DNA of 64,000 nucleotides from Actinophytocola sp044466355 (GTDB lineage Bacteria > Actinomycetota > Actinomycetes > Mycobacteriales > Pseudonocardiaceae): NCBI RefSeq assembly GCF_044466355.1, contig NZ_JBITMQ010000001.1, forward strand, positions 1-64,000, read 5' to 3'. The notes beneath the pieces are model-generated. The model was not told the origin of the DNA. It did not search any database and was given only the letters and a program-made list of their open reading frames with translations. Shown here piece after piece: positions 44,712-53,250 of the stretch. Numbering within the stretch: position 1 is the stretch's first letter; each line of letters starts with the position of its first letter. The translations under genes and the position numbers were made by a program.

Positions 44712-46103
44712 ATGGATGCCGATGAAGCGATCAAGAAGCTGTTCGAGCCGGCCGATGTGGCCATCGAGTCGAGCGGGCAGCTGGCTGGCAAGGTCGAACG
44801 CAAGGCCGCGAAGCTTGCCGCCGAGCGACGCGACAACGAACAGGAAGTCGACCAGATCAAGCCTCAGCTGGTTCCGGTGCCTGAACGCGAGCACGGCAGG
44901 AACATGCGCATCATGCCGTGGGAGCTGCTGCACCTGCTTGGGCGGGCAACGGTGCTGTCCGGACATGGTTCGTCACGGGCGTTGGCGCAGCACTGGGGTT
45001 GTCTGAAGTACATCACGTCGCTTCAGCGGAACGTTCACGATCGAATGGAACTCTCGGAAAGCGGCAAGGACCCTCGATACCACCGGCGGTCGGTGCAGGC
45101 CGAGGATCTGGGGATCGCGTTCGCGCTGGCCGCAGCGCTCCGGATCGCGCAGCGACGTCACTCGGACTACCGGTTCGAGATCGTCGACGCGGATGTCGCG
45201 CTGGAGGCGGGATGGGCGCTGCGTGGCAAGGAGGTGAAGACGAAGCCAAACACCAGGCTTCGGCCCGACTACTTCCTGTTCGGCTTCCGGGACGGCGCGG
45301 CAGCACGCGTGATCACTGTGGAGTGCAAGGGATCCCACGGGGCCGCTGACGCTCAGCACAAGCAGCTGGCGAAGGCGGCCGCGCAGGTGAACGCTGTGGT
45401 GATCGCGGACCCGGATCACGGCGACGTGACGCCACCCGGGCTGATGATGTCCACCTCACTGGACGACACCGGCGGCATTCAGATGAGGATCCTCGACCCG
45501 CCCGGCGATGGCACGCTCGCCCTCTCGGGTGATAGAAATGACGACGGGTACGGTCTCAATGGGCCTGTCGAGCAGTATCACGAGTTCCCCGGAATCCCCG
45601 TGCGTGACGAGGAAGCGGAGCGCGACCGCCGCCCGGGGTTCTACATCGCTCCCGAACGATCGGAGTGGTTCGCTCGGGTGCTTGCCCGGACGGCGAGCGC
45701 CGGGCTGTTGGCCTTCGCCGGGGATCGGGACACCGCCGGCCGCCTGCTAACCCCGCGCCAACGGGCCAGGCTCGGGAGTGAACATGAGACCGGGCCCAGT
45801 CACGTCGACTTCGACACCGGCATCGAGCTGGCGGGCATGCGCCTGGTCGGCACCGACCACGTGTTTCGACTGCAGTCGCAGCGCATGGAGGTGTTCTCGG
45901 GGATTCCCCATGTTCTCCACAACCTCCTCAGCGGCGAGCCCGACCTCAAAGGCCGCTACCACATGCTGCCCGACCTCAGTGCCCAGTGGCACGAACGTCA
46001 GGAAGCCATCCTGGCGGAGTGGGGTGGAGTGATCTTCATGGACACCAACGGCGCGGTCATGGGACTTAGAAAGATGGGCGACGGGCGGGCTCCTCTCGAC
46101 TAG
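44712..46103 (+). CDS. PD-(D/E)XK-like nuclease-fold protein B
   Basis: 463 residues from ATG 44712, chosen for GGGGAGG upstream; an open frame extends to a TTG at 44685. The central part reads RLRPDYFLFGFRDGAAARVITVECKGSHG, with an Asp on the first strand and E-C-K on the second, the nuclease pattern. A helical N-terminus (LAAERRDNEQEVDQ) may be a coiled coil. The C-terminal ~150 residues are unassigned. Divergent from protein A, which carries the same fold. Confidence 0.7.
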   Translation: MDADEAIKKLFEPADVAIESSGQLAGKVERKAAKLAAERRDNEQEVDQIKPQLVPVPEREHGRNMRIMPWELLHLLGRATVLSGHGSSRALAQHWGCLKYITSLQRNVHDRMELSESGKDPRYHRRSVQAEDLGIAFALAAALRIAQRRHSDYRFEIVDADVALEAGWALRGKEVKTKPNTRLRPDYFLFGFRDGAAARVITVECKGSHGAADAQHKQLAKAAAQVNAVVIADPDHGDVTPPGLMMSTSLDDTGGIQMRILDPPGDGTLALSGDRNDDGYGLNGPVEQYHEFPGIPVRDEEAERDRRPGFYIAPERSEWFARVLARTASAGLLAFAGDRDTAGRLLTPRQRARLGSEHETGPSHVDFDTGIELAGMRLVGTDHVFRLQSQRMEVFSGIPHVLHNLLSGEPDLKGRYHMLPDLSAQWHERQEAILAEWGGVIFMDTNGAVMGLRKMGDGRAPLD

Positions 46104-46377
46104 CGCGCGACGATCAGCCGACCGTGTCGTTGTGTGAGCGGCGAAGAAAATCGGAGGGTTCACCATGTCGTTGATGGGGTGAACCGCATTCAACCACGCT
46201 GGGGCCAAGGGGTCGCAGGTTCGTTTCCGTGTTCCGGACGTGCGCAGCCCGGTTCACGCCGCGCGGTGAGCGGGTCACGCCACGGCCTCTGGGCCAGGTG
46301 GGCAGCACACCTGCTGCCCACCTGGAAACGGCACTGTCGACTCTGGGGTTGGGAGACCAGGTCGGTCAGCGAATCGC
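46104..46377. other. Intergenic, no gene recognised
   Basis: Short frames only. It separates the nuclease-like gene from the convergent regulator gene. Confidence 0.4.
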
Positions 46378-47214
46378 TCAGACTTGGGCTGCTGAGTACT
46401 GGGGCCTGCCGCTCATGGCGAGTTCGCGAGGGATCGGTGTGGCGATCCGGGACGTGTAGACCAACGGTGACACCAGTCGCGCTATCTCACGTAGCCGGAA
46501 ATGGCGTTCCGGTTCGTCGGCTGCGACTTCCTCGACGAGATGGGTTTCGGTGAGGTCCTCCAGGGTCGCTTCCACCGCCTTCGTTTCACGGCTCAGCCGG
46601 GTGGCGACGGCAGCCAGGCTGGTGTCCGTGCCGGTGCGCAGTGCCGCCAGGGTTTCCGTGGCCGCGTCGGTGAGGTGCCGGACGCGCTCCCGGACACTGT
46701 CCTCCAGGCAGCGACCCGCCCACCACAACCGTGCGAGCCTGCGTGGGTCCTCTTCCAGTTCTCGGACGAGGCGGGACACCGGCACGAGCGGGCGGCACGT
46801 CATCCACCTGGCGACCGCGCTCAACACCAACGGATTCCCCGCGCAGAGCTCCACCAGGCGAGATGCGGCCGGTGAGTTCCCCTGAGCACGGTCGTGGCCT
46901 GCGATGGTGGCCAGCAACGTGAGGCTTTCTCGGTGGCTGAGCGGTGATATCTCGACGATGTCGTCGCCGACCTGTCCGAGGGTGGACGACTGGTTGATGA
47001 CGATGAGTGCGCTGCCGGGGCCGGACGGCCGGATCGTGGTCAGCGCGGTCGGTGTGGCGAGGTGATCGGCCACCAGCAGCAGTTCGCGGGATTCACTCCA
47101 CCCGCGGAACTGGTCGGCGACCTCCTCGAGGTTCGTGCAGCGTGACATGGGCACGCCCGCGGCGCCGAGCCGCTCGCCCTGTGCGTGCCGCGAACGGGCT
47201 GTTGTCCGTGACAC
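46378..47214 (-). CDS. C-terminal part of the SARP regulator, in a shifted frame
   Basis: 278 residues in a different frame from the upstream piece. It contains sequence that continues an NB-ARC-type ATPase region (ELLLVADHLATPTALTTIRPSGPGSALIVINQS, ISPLSHRESLTLLATIAG, SRLVELCAGNPLVLSAVARWM). Its GTG start at 47214 lies inside the other frame and is not a likely true start. Together with 47093-48241 it makes a normal AfsR-like order. The join is near 47185. Confidence 0.6.
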   Translation of the reverse strand: MSRTTARSRHAQGERLGAAGVPMSRCTNLEEVADQFRGWSESRELLLVADHLATPTALTTIRPSGPGSALIVINQSSTLGQVGDDIVEISPLSHRESLTLLATIAGHDRAQGNSPAASRLVELCAGNPLVLSAVARWMTCRPLVPVSRLVRELEEDPRRLARLWWAGRCLEDSVRERVRHLTDAATETLAALRTGTDTSLAAVATRLSRETKAVEATLEDLTETHLVEEVAADEPERHFRLREIARLVSPLVYTSRIATPIPRELAMSGRPQYSAAQV

Positions 47215-48241
47215 CCCTCATGTCCACGAGGAGGCACCCGTCCTTGAACGTCGCGCTGAGCTCGTGCGCCGCGTGCAGGGCGAAGGACGTGGTGCCCGCG
47301 CCGGGCTCGCCGACGATCTCGACGACGCGCAGGCCCGCCGGCCGGTCCGCTCGCGCCAGTGCCGTGCGCAACCGGCCCCGCTGACCCTCCCGGCCCACCG
47401 GGCTGGGACACGGCGGGAGCGGTAATCGTCGTGACCGGATGGCGGTGGTCGTCGGTGGCGGCTCGTCGAATGGTGTCGTTCGGCGATCGTCGAGGATTTC
47501 CTGAAACGCCTTCTGCACCGTGCCGGAAGGCACGACACCGAATTCTTCGGCGAGGTGTCGGCGCAACCCGTGGTAGACGTCCAGGGATTCCGCTCGGCGG
47601 CCGCTGCGATGCAATGCGATCATGAGCTGGACGGAGAACCCTTCATGGCTCGGTTCGTCGGCGACAAGGGCATACAGTTCGTCGATGAGCTGCTTGTGCT
47701 GGCCGAGTTGGAGTTCCAGTTCGATCCGTCGTTCCAGTGCGCTCCTGCGGGATTGTTCGAGCCGTACTCGCGAGGCGGTGAGCAGTGGGCCGACCTGCAA
47801 CCCGGCGAACGGCTGCCCGTGCCACAGTTCGAGAGCGGCGCGGAACGTGCTCACCGACTCGGCGAGTGCGCCGTCTCGCGACAGCTGCCGGGCCCGCTCG
47901 AGCGACCTGTCGAAGCGGACGACGTCCACGACAGCCGAGGAGGCCAGCCGCAGCTCGTACCCTCCCGACCTGGTAATCAACGAACTGCGGTCTTCCTGGG
48001 CGCTGACCCGGCTGTCGTCCAGTCGCAGGTGCTTCCTGATGTGGTAGACGTAGGTCTGCACGGTGCGCATCGCGCTGACCGGTGGGTGCTCGCCCCACAG
48101 TTCGTCGACCAGCCGGGTGGTCGGCACGACGCACCCGGCGTTCAGCACCAGGGTCGCGAAGATCATCTGAGTTTTCGCGGGCAAGGAAACCTCTTCGCCG
48201 TACCGGAAGATTCTCATCGGTCCGAGTAATTCAATATGCAT
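47093..48241 (-). CDS. SARP-family regulator, N-terminal part with apparent frameshift
   Basis: 382 residues from ATG 48241 (MHIELLGPMRIF). It has the OmpR-like winged helix (residues 1-95) and the bacterial transcriptional activation domain (about 100-250, for example ERRIELELQLGQHKQLIDELYALV), then the start of an NB-ARC domain. The Walker A reads GEPGAGTTSF, so the usual P-loop Lys is Thr. The frame leaves the homologous sequence near 47185, where the next ORF continues it in another frame. SARPs activate biosynthetic genes by binding direct repeats; candidate operators lie at 48617 and 53155. Even the shortened protein keeps the DNA-binding half. Confidence 0.8.
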   Translation of the reverse strand: MHIELLGPMRIFRYGEEVSLPAKTQMIFATLVLNAGCVVPTTRLVDELWGEHPPVSAMRTVQTYVYHIRKHLRLDDSRVSAQEDRSSLITRSGGYELRLASSAVVDVVRFDRSLERARQLSRDGALAESVSTFRAALELWHGQPFAGLQVGPLLTASRVRLEQSRRSALERRIELELQLGQHKQLIDELYALVADEPSHEGFSVQLMIALHRSGRRAESLDVYHGLRRHLAEEFGVVPSGTVQKAFQEILDDRRTTPFDEPPPTTTAIRSRRLPLPPCPSPVGREGQRGRLRTALARADRPAGLRVVEIVGEPGAGTTSFALHAAHELSATFKDGCLLVDMRGVTDNSPFAARTGRAARRRGRAHVTLHEPRGGRRPVPRVE

Positions 48242-48687
48242 ATCGCGCGCGGGTCTCCTCGACATCAATCAGCGTAGAGCACGACACACCGTTTCCCGTA
48301 AATATCGGCACCAATGCCCCCCGGTCTGACGATCTCATGCCCCCATGTTTCCTGTCAGCCGGTTCAGTTTGCCTGACAGTGGTTGCGGAGGCAACGCATT
48401 CATTTCCGGGAGGAAACGGACAAAGTAATGCACGTCGGGATATCTGTGATATCAGTCACCGGGTACGGGGGCCGGTGTGCCTCGCAAGGTTCGCCCACGG
48501 GGCGGTATCCGATCCGCCGATCGGTGGGTTCGCCGATGTCGATATCGGTGGGGCCGATCGCACCCATCGGAACGGCCGGTCGCCCGCCGTCTCCGGTGAC
48601 GAGTGCCGGCCCTCGACTCGACATCGACTCGACATCCACTCGACACGGTGCCAAGACCTTGCGGTGGGACAAGGACATGGAGGTGCG
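48242..48687. other. Divergent control region of the SARP and flavoenzyme genes
   Basis: 446 bp with no supported gene. The distinct feature is the triple 11-bp repeat at 48617-48649. Confidence 0.5.
48617..48649 (+). promoter_or_regulatory. SARP-type operator: three 11-bp repeats
   Basis: CTCGACATCGA, CTCGACATCCA and CTCGACACGGT follow one another at exact 11-bp spacing. SARP proteins bind heptamer direct repeats one helical turn apart just upstream of the -10 region. The same set appears at 53155, ahead of the halogenase operon. It ends about 40 bp before the flavoenzyme start. Confidence 0.75.
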
Positions 48688-50607
48688 ATGCGTGGCATGC
48701 GGATCGACGTGATCGGTGGCGGACCGGGAGGTCTCTTCCTCGCCAGGCTTCTCCGGCTCCGCGACCCGGCCACGCGGGTGCGAGTGTACGAGCGCAACGG
48801 CCCGGACGACGCGTTCGGGTTCGGCGTCGTCTTCTCCGACCGCACCATGTCCTCGTTCCACGCGGCGGACCCGCACACCCACGCTCTCATCCAGGAGGCG
48901 AGCGTGTCGTGGACCGACATGGAGATCAGGGTGCCGTCCACACGGCTGCGGTACGGCGGGTACGGGTTCACCGCGATCTCGCGGCGCCGCCTGCTGCGCC
49001 TCCTCCAGGACCAGGCCACGCGGGCGGGGGCGGAGTTGTGCTTCCACCACACGTGGTCGGCGGACCCGGCCACCGACGCGGACCTGGACCCGGGCACGGT
49101 GCTGGTCATCGCGGACGGTGTCAACTCGGTCAACCGGGAAGCCCGGGAGTCCGCGTTGGGGACGTCGATCACGACGGCGGGCGCGAAGTACGTCTGGTTC
49201 GGAACCGAGGCGGCCTTCGACGCGGTGACGTTCCCCTTCGTACCCACGACGTTCGGCACCTTCGCGGCGCACGCCTACCCCTTCGCCGAGGGCCTCAGCA
49301 CCTTCATCGTCGAGGCCGACGAACGGACGTGGCGGGCGTCGGGCATGGCGGAGCCAGACCACCTCGCGCCGGGGGAGACCGACGACATGTCGCGGAAGCT
49401 CCTGGCCGACATCTTCTCCGAACACCTCGGCGGGCACCCGTTGATCGGCAACAACAGCAGGTGGAACTCGTTCCGCGTCGTGCGCAACGACCGCTGGTCC
49501 ACCGGTGGCGCGGTGCTGCTCGGCGACGCGGCGCACACGGCCCACTTCTCGGTCGGCTCGGGCACCAAGCTCGCCATGGAGGACGCGGTCGCGCTCGCGG
49601 ACGCGCTCATCGACGAGGAACACCGCGGCGACGCCTTCGCCAGGTACGAGACGCGGCGCAGGCCAGCGGTGGCGCGGACGCAGGCACTCGCCGATCGGAG
49701 CATGCGCTGGTGGGCCACGTTCGACCGGCGCATGCACCTGCCACCGCACCGGTTCGGCACGCACTTCATCACCCGCACCGGTGCGATCGACTACGCGGGC
49801 CTGGTGCGCAGGCACGGCGACCGCATCCAGGACGCGGAGAAGGAGTTCGCGCGGCTGTCCGGCAGGAGCGCGCGGCCGGACGAGGACAACGGCGCGCCGC
49901 GCGCGCTCACCACGCCGCTGCGCCTCGGTTCGCTGACCGTGGACGGTCGGGTGGCCGTGCGGCTGCCCACCGCTCCGTCGGCGCACCACTGGCTCGAGAA
50001 CGGGTACGCGGCGGGCGCTGACCTCCTGCTCGCCGACTGGCGTCGTGCGCACGCCGAGGTCAGGAGTGGCGCCTGGCGGGACACCGCGGTGCGCATGGCG
50101 TGCCGGGGTGCTTCGCTCGGCGTGCTCGTCGACCCGGCGATGATCGACGAGACCGGCCGGGACACCGTCGTCGCGGCGGGTGCCCGGCTGGTCGTGCTGA
50201 TGTGCGCCGACCGCCGGGCGCTGTCGTCGGTGGACGCGCTGATCGCCGACCTCGCGGACACGGCGGCCGTGTGTGTCGGACTGGCCTGCCCCACCGGCTC
50301 GGCGTGGTCCGCCGAGGGGGAGGAGGTGACGGCGGTCGCCCGCGGGTGGCGCGAGCGAGGTGTGGCCGCGGTCTACCTGCACGGCGCGGAGTGGGAGCAC
50401 GGCCTGGCGTGGGCGGACCGGATCCGCACCGAATCGCGGCGTGCGGTGTTCGTCGACGGGCCGGACGGCTGGGCGTTGCGGGTCCGCGGGGACGGGGAGG
50501 AGGACTGGAGCACGCGGCTGCACGTCGCGCTGGTGAGCGGCCGCGCCGACATGGTCGTGGCATGGCCGCTCGGCGCGCCGTCTAGACCGGCTGCTCGAGC
50601 CCGGTGA
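48688..50607 (+). CDS. Salicylyl-CoA-5-hydroxylase-like flavin monooxygenase
   Basis: 639 residues from ATG 48688, directly after GGAGGT. It has the FAD-binding GGGPGG (about 11-16), a long substrate half and GDAAHTAHFSVGSG (about 278), like bifunctional salicylyl-CoA 5-hydroxylases. From about residue 405 it carries a shortened TIM-barrel part resembling the oxidoreductase half (LRLGSLTVDGRVAVRLP), without the full domain. Such enzymes hydroxylate aryl-CoA esters, which fits a 6-methylsalicylate-type acid made by the PKS at 55996 and activated by the ligase at 61230. It is preceded by the SARP-like repeats. Confidence 0.8.
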   Translation: MRGMRIDVIGGGPGGLFLARLLRLRDPATRVRVYERNGPDDAFGFGVVFSDRTMSSFHAADPHTHALIQEASVSWTDMEIRVPSTRLRYGGYGFTAISRRRLLRLLQDQATRAGAELCFHHTWSADPATDADLDPGTVLVIADGVNSVNREARESALGTSITTAGAKYVWFGTEAAFDAVTFPFVPTTFGTFAAHAYPFAEGLSTFIVEADERTWRASGMAEPDHLAPGETDDMSRKLLADIFSEHLGGHPLIGNNSRWNSFRVVRNDRWSTGGAVLLGDAAHTAHFSVGSGTKLAMEDAVALADALIDEEHRGDAFARYETRRRPAVARTQALADRSMRWWATFDRRMHLPPHRFGTHFITRTGAIDYAGLVRRHGDRIQDAEKEFARLSGRSARPDEDNGAPRALTTPLRLGSLTVDGRVAVRLPTAPSAHHWLENGYAAGADLLLADWRRAHAEVRSGAWRDTAVRMACRGASLGVLVDPAMIDETGRDTVVAAGARLVVLMCADRRALSSVDALIADLADTAAVCVGLACPTGSAWSAEGEEVTAVARGWRERGVAAVYLHGAEWEHGLAWADRIRTESRRAVFVDGPDGWALRVRGDGEEDWSTRLHVALVSGRADMVVAWPLGAPSRPAARAR

Positions 50608-51490
50608 ACACGTCGCTCGCGGTCTCGAGGAACGCGGCCAGCGCGGCCTTGCGCTCCCATCGACGCAGCCACGTCATCGTCACGGTGGTCCGCGACGCCG
50701 CGTCGACCAGCGGGATCGCGACGACCTCGTCACGGGCCACGTGCCCGCTGATCGCGATCTCGGGCAGAAGGGCACAACCCATCCCGGACGCGACACAACT
50801 GCACAACGCGGCGAGGCTGGTGACCTCCGCGATGATGACCGGACCGTCCGGGCCGAGTCCGTTGACCGCCCGGTCGTACATCTCGCGGAACCCGCAACCG
50901 GTCTCGGTGGCGAGGAACGCCTCCTGGTGCAGGTCGAGCATCCGGACCTCGTCGAGCGAGGACAGCCGGTGACCGGTGGGGGCGGCGACCATGAGCCGGT
51001 CGTGGGCAAGGGTGCGGCTCGCCAGCGCCTCGTCCGCCGGCGGGTTGCCGAAGGTGAGGCAGACGTCGAGCTCACCGCGGCGCACCGCGCCGTAGAGCTC
51101 GCCGCGGTTGCCCTCCCGGACGGTCACCTTCACCTTCGGGTGGTTCGCGCGGTATCTGGTGAGGACGGATGGCAGGCGGTGGGCGCAGAGCGTTTCCAAC
51201 GCGCCGACCGTGAGCTCGCCGGACGGTTCGTCCGGATTGTCCACCACGGCGGAGCGCGCTTCCTCGACGAGCAGAAGTACCCGATCGGCGTATTCGATGA
51301 GGCGTTCTCCGGCGGGTGTGAGTTCGAGCTTGCGGCCGCGCCGGTCGAACAGTCGCGAGCCCAGTTCGGTTTCCAGCGCCTGGATCTGCTCGGTCACACT
51401 GGACTGTGCGTAGTGCAGTTCGGCGGCCGCCCTGGTGAAGCTCAAGGTCCTTGCCACCACGCGGAACGCCCGAAGGTGCCGCAACTCCAT
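50582..51490 (-). CDS. LysR-family transcriptional regulator
   Basis: 302 residues from ATG 51490, after AGGAG; an ATG at 51514 is possible. Helix-turn-helix is SFTRAAAELHYAQSSVTEQIQALE. Effector domain follows. It is divergent from the MFS exporter gene, 158 bp away, so it probably controls the exporter. Its 3' end overlaps the flavoenzyme gene end by 26 bp. Confidence 0.9.
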   Translation of the reverse strand: MELRHLRAFRVVARTLSFTRAAAELHYAQSSVTEQIQALETELGSRLFDRRGRKLELTPAGERLIEYADRVLLLVEEARSAVVDNPDEPSGELTVGALETLCAHRLPSVLTRYRANHPKVKVTVREGNRGELYGAVRRGELDVCLTFGNPPADEALASRTLAHDRLMVAAPTGHRLSSLDEVRMLDLHQEAFLATETGCGFREMYDRAVNGLGPDGPVIIAEVTSLAALCSCVASGMGCALLPEIAISGHVARDEVVAIPLVDAASRTTVTMTWLRRWERKAALAAFLETASDVFTGLEQPV

Positions 51491-51648
51491 GAGGGGTACT
51501 CCTGTCCGATCCATCGGTCACGCCGATCCACGCCATCGTAACTGCCTGCTTCTGTCCCGGGCCTTCCGCTGGAAAGGTGACAGGTGCCCGTCCGCCAGCG
51601 CGCGCGACCGGAATTTCCGACATTTCGTATCTCAGGAGAAAGCGACAC

Positions 51649-53067
51649 ATGACAACGCGACAAACACCGGCGAGCACGAACGCGGTGCCACCACCTGGCG
51701 CGGCGGGGAATCGCAACGGGCTGCTGCTGCTCGCGCTTTCCCTGGGCTATTTCCTCGTCATGCTCGACACGACGATCGTCACGGTCGCCCTGCCCGCCAT
51801 CGGTGCCGACCTCGACGGCGGACTCAGCGGTCTGCAGTGGGTGTCGAACGGCTACACCGTCACCTTCGCCGCGTCGCTGCTGACCGCGGGCGCGTTGTCC
51901 GACAAGTTCGGCGGCAGGCGGGTGTTCCTCGTCGGCCTGTGGTCGTTCGCCGTGCTCTCGGCGGTCAGCGCCGTGGCGATGTCGATGGGCATGCTCATCG
52001 CGCTGCGTGCACTGCTCGGCATCGCGGGCGCCCTGCTGGTGCCGACCTCGCTGGCCCTGATCGCGAACACCTACGCCGACCCGAAGGCGCGGGCCAAGGC
52101 GCTCGGCGTGTGGGCGGCGTTGAGCGGTTCCGGCCTTGTGGCGGGCCCGATCGCGGGTGGGCTGCTCACCGAGGCGTTCGGCTGGCAGGCGATCTTCGTG
52201 GTCAACGTGCCGGTCGCGCTCGTCTGCGTGTGGATCACGACGCGCCGTGCGCCGGAGACCGCCCGCAAGCCGGGCCGGGGCATCGACCTGACGGGGCAGA
52301 TCGCGGCGGTGGCCGCGCTGGGCGGGCTGACGTTCGGGCTCATCCAGAGCGGCCCGCTCGGCTGGCGCGATCCCCAGGTGCTGGTCGCGCTCGGCGTGTT
52401 CGTCGTGGCCGCCGTGGTGTTCGTCATGGCGGAGCGCAGGCCGGACACCGACCGAGGCGGTCCGATGCTGCCCGGCACGCTGTTCCGCGACCCGGTGTTC
52501 CCGGCCGGCCTGGTCGCGGGTGCGATCGTCAACTTCGGGCTCACCGGTGTGCTCTTCGTCCTGTCGTTGTTCTTCCAGGACGCGCACGGTTTCTCGCCGT
52601 CGGTCGCGGGGCTCGCGTTCCTGCCGCTGACCATCCCCACCGCGTTCAACCCGATCTTCACCGGCAGGCTCGTCGCGCGGATCGGTGCCCGGGTGCCGGC
52701 GACCATCGGTTTCGTGATGATGGCGCTCGGCACACTGGCCCAGGTGTTGTTCGACGGGAACTCGACCGGCGAGGTCGTGATCGCCATGGCCGGTCTGCTC
52801 GTACTCGGGTTCGGCGTGTCCTTCGCGATCCCGTCGCTGCTGACCGTCGTCGTCGGTTCGGTGCCGAAGGAACTGGCCGGGGTCGGTTCCGGCGCGCTGA
52901 ACTCCGCCCGCCAGACCGGCGCGGTGCTCGGTGTCGCGGTGCTCGGCGCGTTGCTGAGCGCGGGTGACACACCGACCGGTGGGGCGCAGCTCGCGCTCGT
53001 CGTCGCGGGCGTGGTCCTGCTCGTCGGCGCGGTCATCGTGGCCACGTTCGTGGGTCGCAAGTCCTGA
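51649..53067 (+). CDS. MFS drug-resistance exporter (EmrB/QacA, DHA2)
   Basis: 472 residues from ATG 51649, AGGAG 10 bases upstream. Fourteen predicted membrane helices. The motif LDTTIVTVALPAIG is the DHA2 motif D, and LSDKFGGRRVF is motif A. Likely exports the polyketide product or gives self-resistance, controlled by the divergent LysR. Confidence 0.92.
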   Translation: MTTRQTPASTNAVPPPGAAGNRNGLLLLALSLGYFLVMLDTTIVTVALPAIGADLDGGLSGLQWVSNGYTVTFAASLLTAGALSDKFGGRRVFLVGLWSFAVLSAVSAVAMSMGMLIALRALLGIAGALLVPTSLALIANTYADPKARAKALGVWAALSGSGLVAGPIAGGLLTEAFGWQAIFVVNVPVALVCVWITTRRAPETARKPGRGIDLTGQIAAVAALGGLTFGLIQSGPLGWRDPQVLVALGVFVVAAVVFVMAERRPDTDRGGPMLPGTLFRDPVFPAGLVAGAIVNFGLTGVLFVLSLFFQDAHGFSPSVAGLAFLPLTIPTAFNPIFTGRLVARIGARVPATIGFVMMALGTLAQVLFDGNSTGEVVIAMAGLLVLGFGVSFAIPSLLTVVVGSVPKELAGVGSGALNSARQTGAVLGVAVLGALLSAGDTPTGGAQLALVVAGVVLLVGAVIVATFVGRKS

Positions 53068-53079
53068 TCCGACAACCGA

Positions 53080-53115
53080 AGCGGCCCGTCACCGGCAAGG
53101 TGGCGGGCCGCTTTC
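53080..53115 (+). terminator. Rho-independent-like terminator after the MFS gene
   Basis: AGCGGCCCGTCACC and GGTGGCGGGCCGCT pair over 14 bp (one G-T) around GGCAA, followed by TTCGT. Confidence 0.8.
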
Positions 53116-53154
53116 GTCTGCCCGCACGCGAAAACACGGCGCGCTGGAGTTCTC

Positions 53155-53187
53155 CTCGACATCTCCTCGACATCCGCTCGACGCGGT
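53155..53187 (+). promoter_or_regulatory. SARP-type operator of the halogenase-PKS operon
   Basis: CTCGACATCTC, CTCGACATCCG and CTCGACGCGGT at exact 11-bp spacing, matching the triplet at 48617. It lies between the MFS terminator and the halogenase start, so it probably drives the operon 53251-63733. Confidence 0.75.
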
Positions 53188-53250
53188 CCCACGACGGTGG
53201 GACGTGATCGGCCGAGCAGCCGGCCGGAGCGACGCCAGGAGGAGCGAACG

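Noticed and set aside
48612..48650. CRISPR-like array
   Set aside because: The repeats are 11-bp units without spacers; the arrangement and position fit a SARP operator instead.
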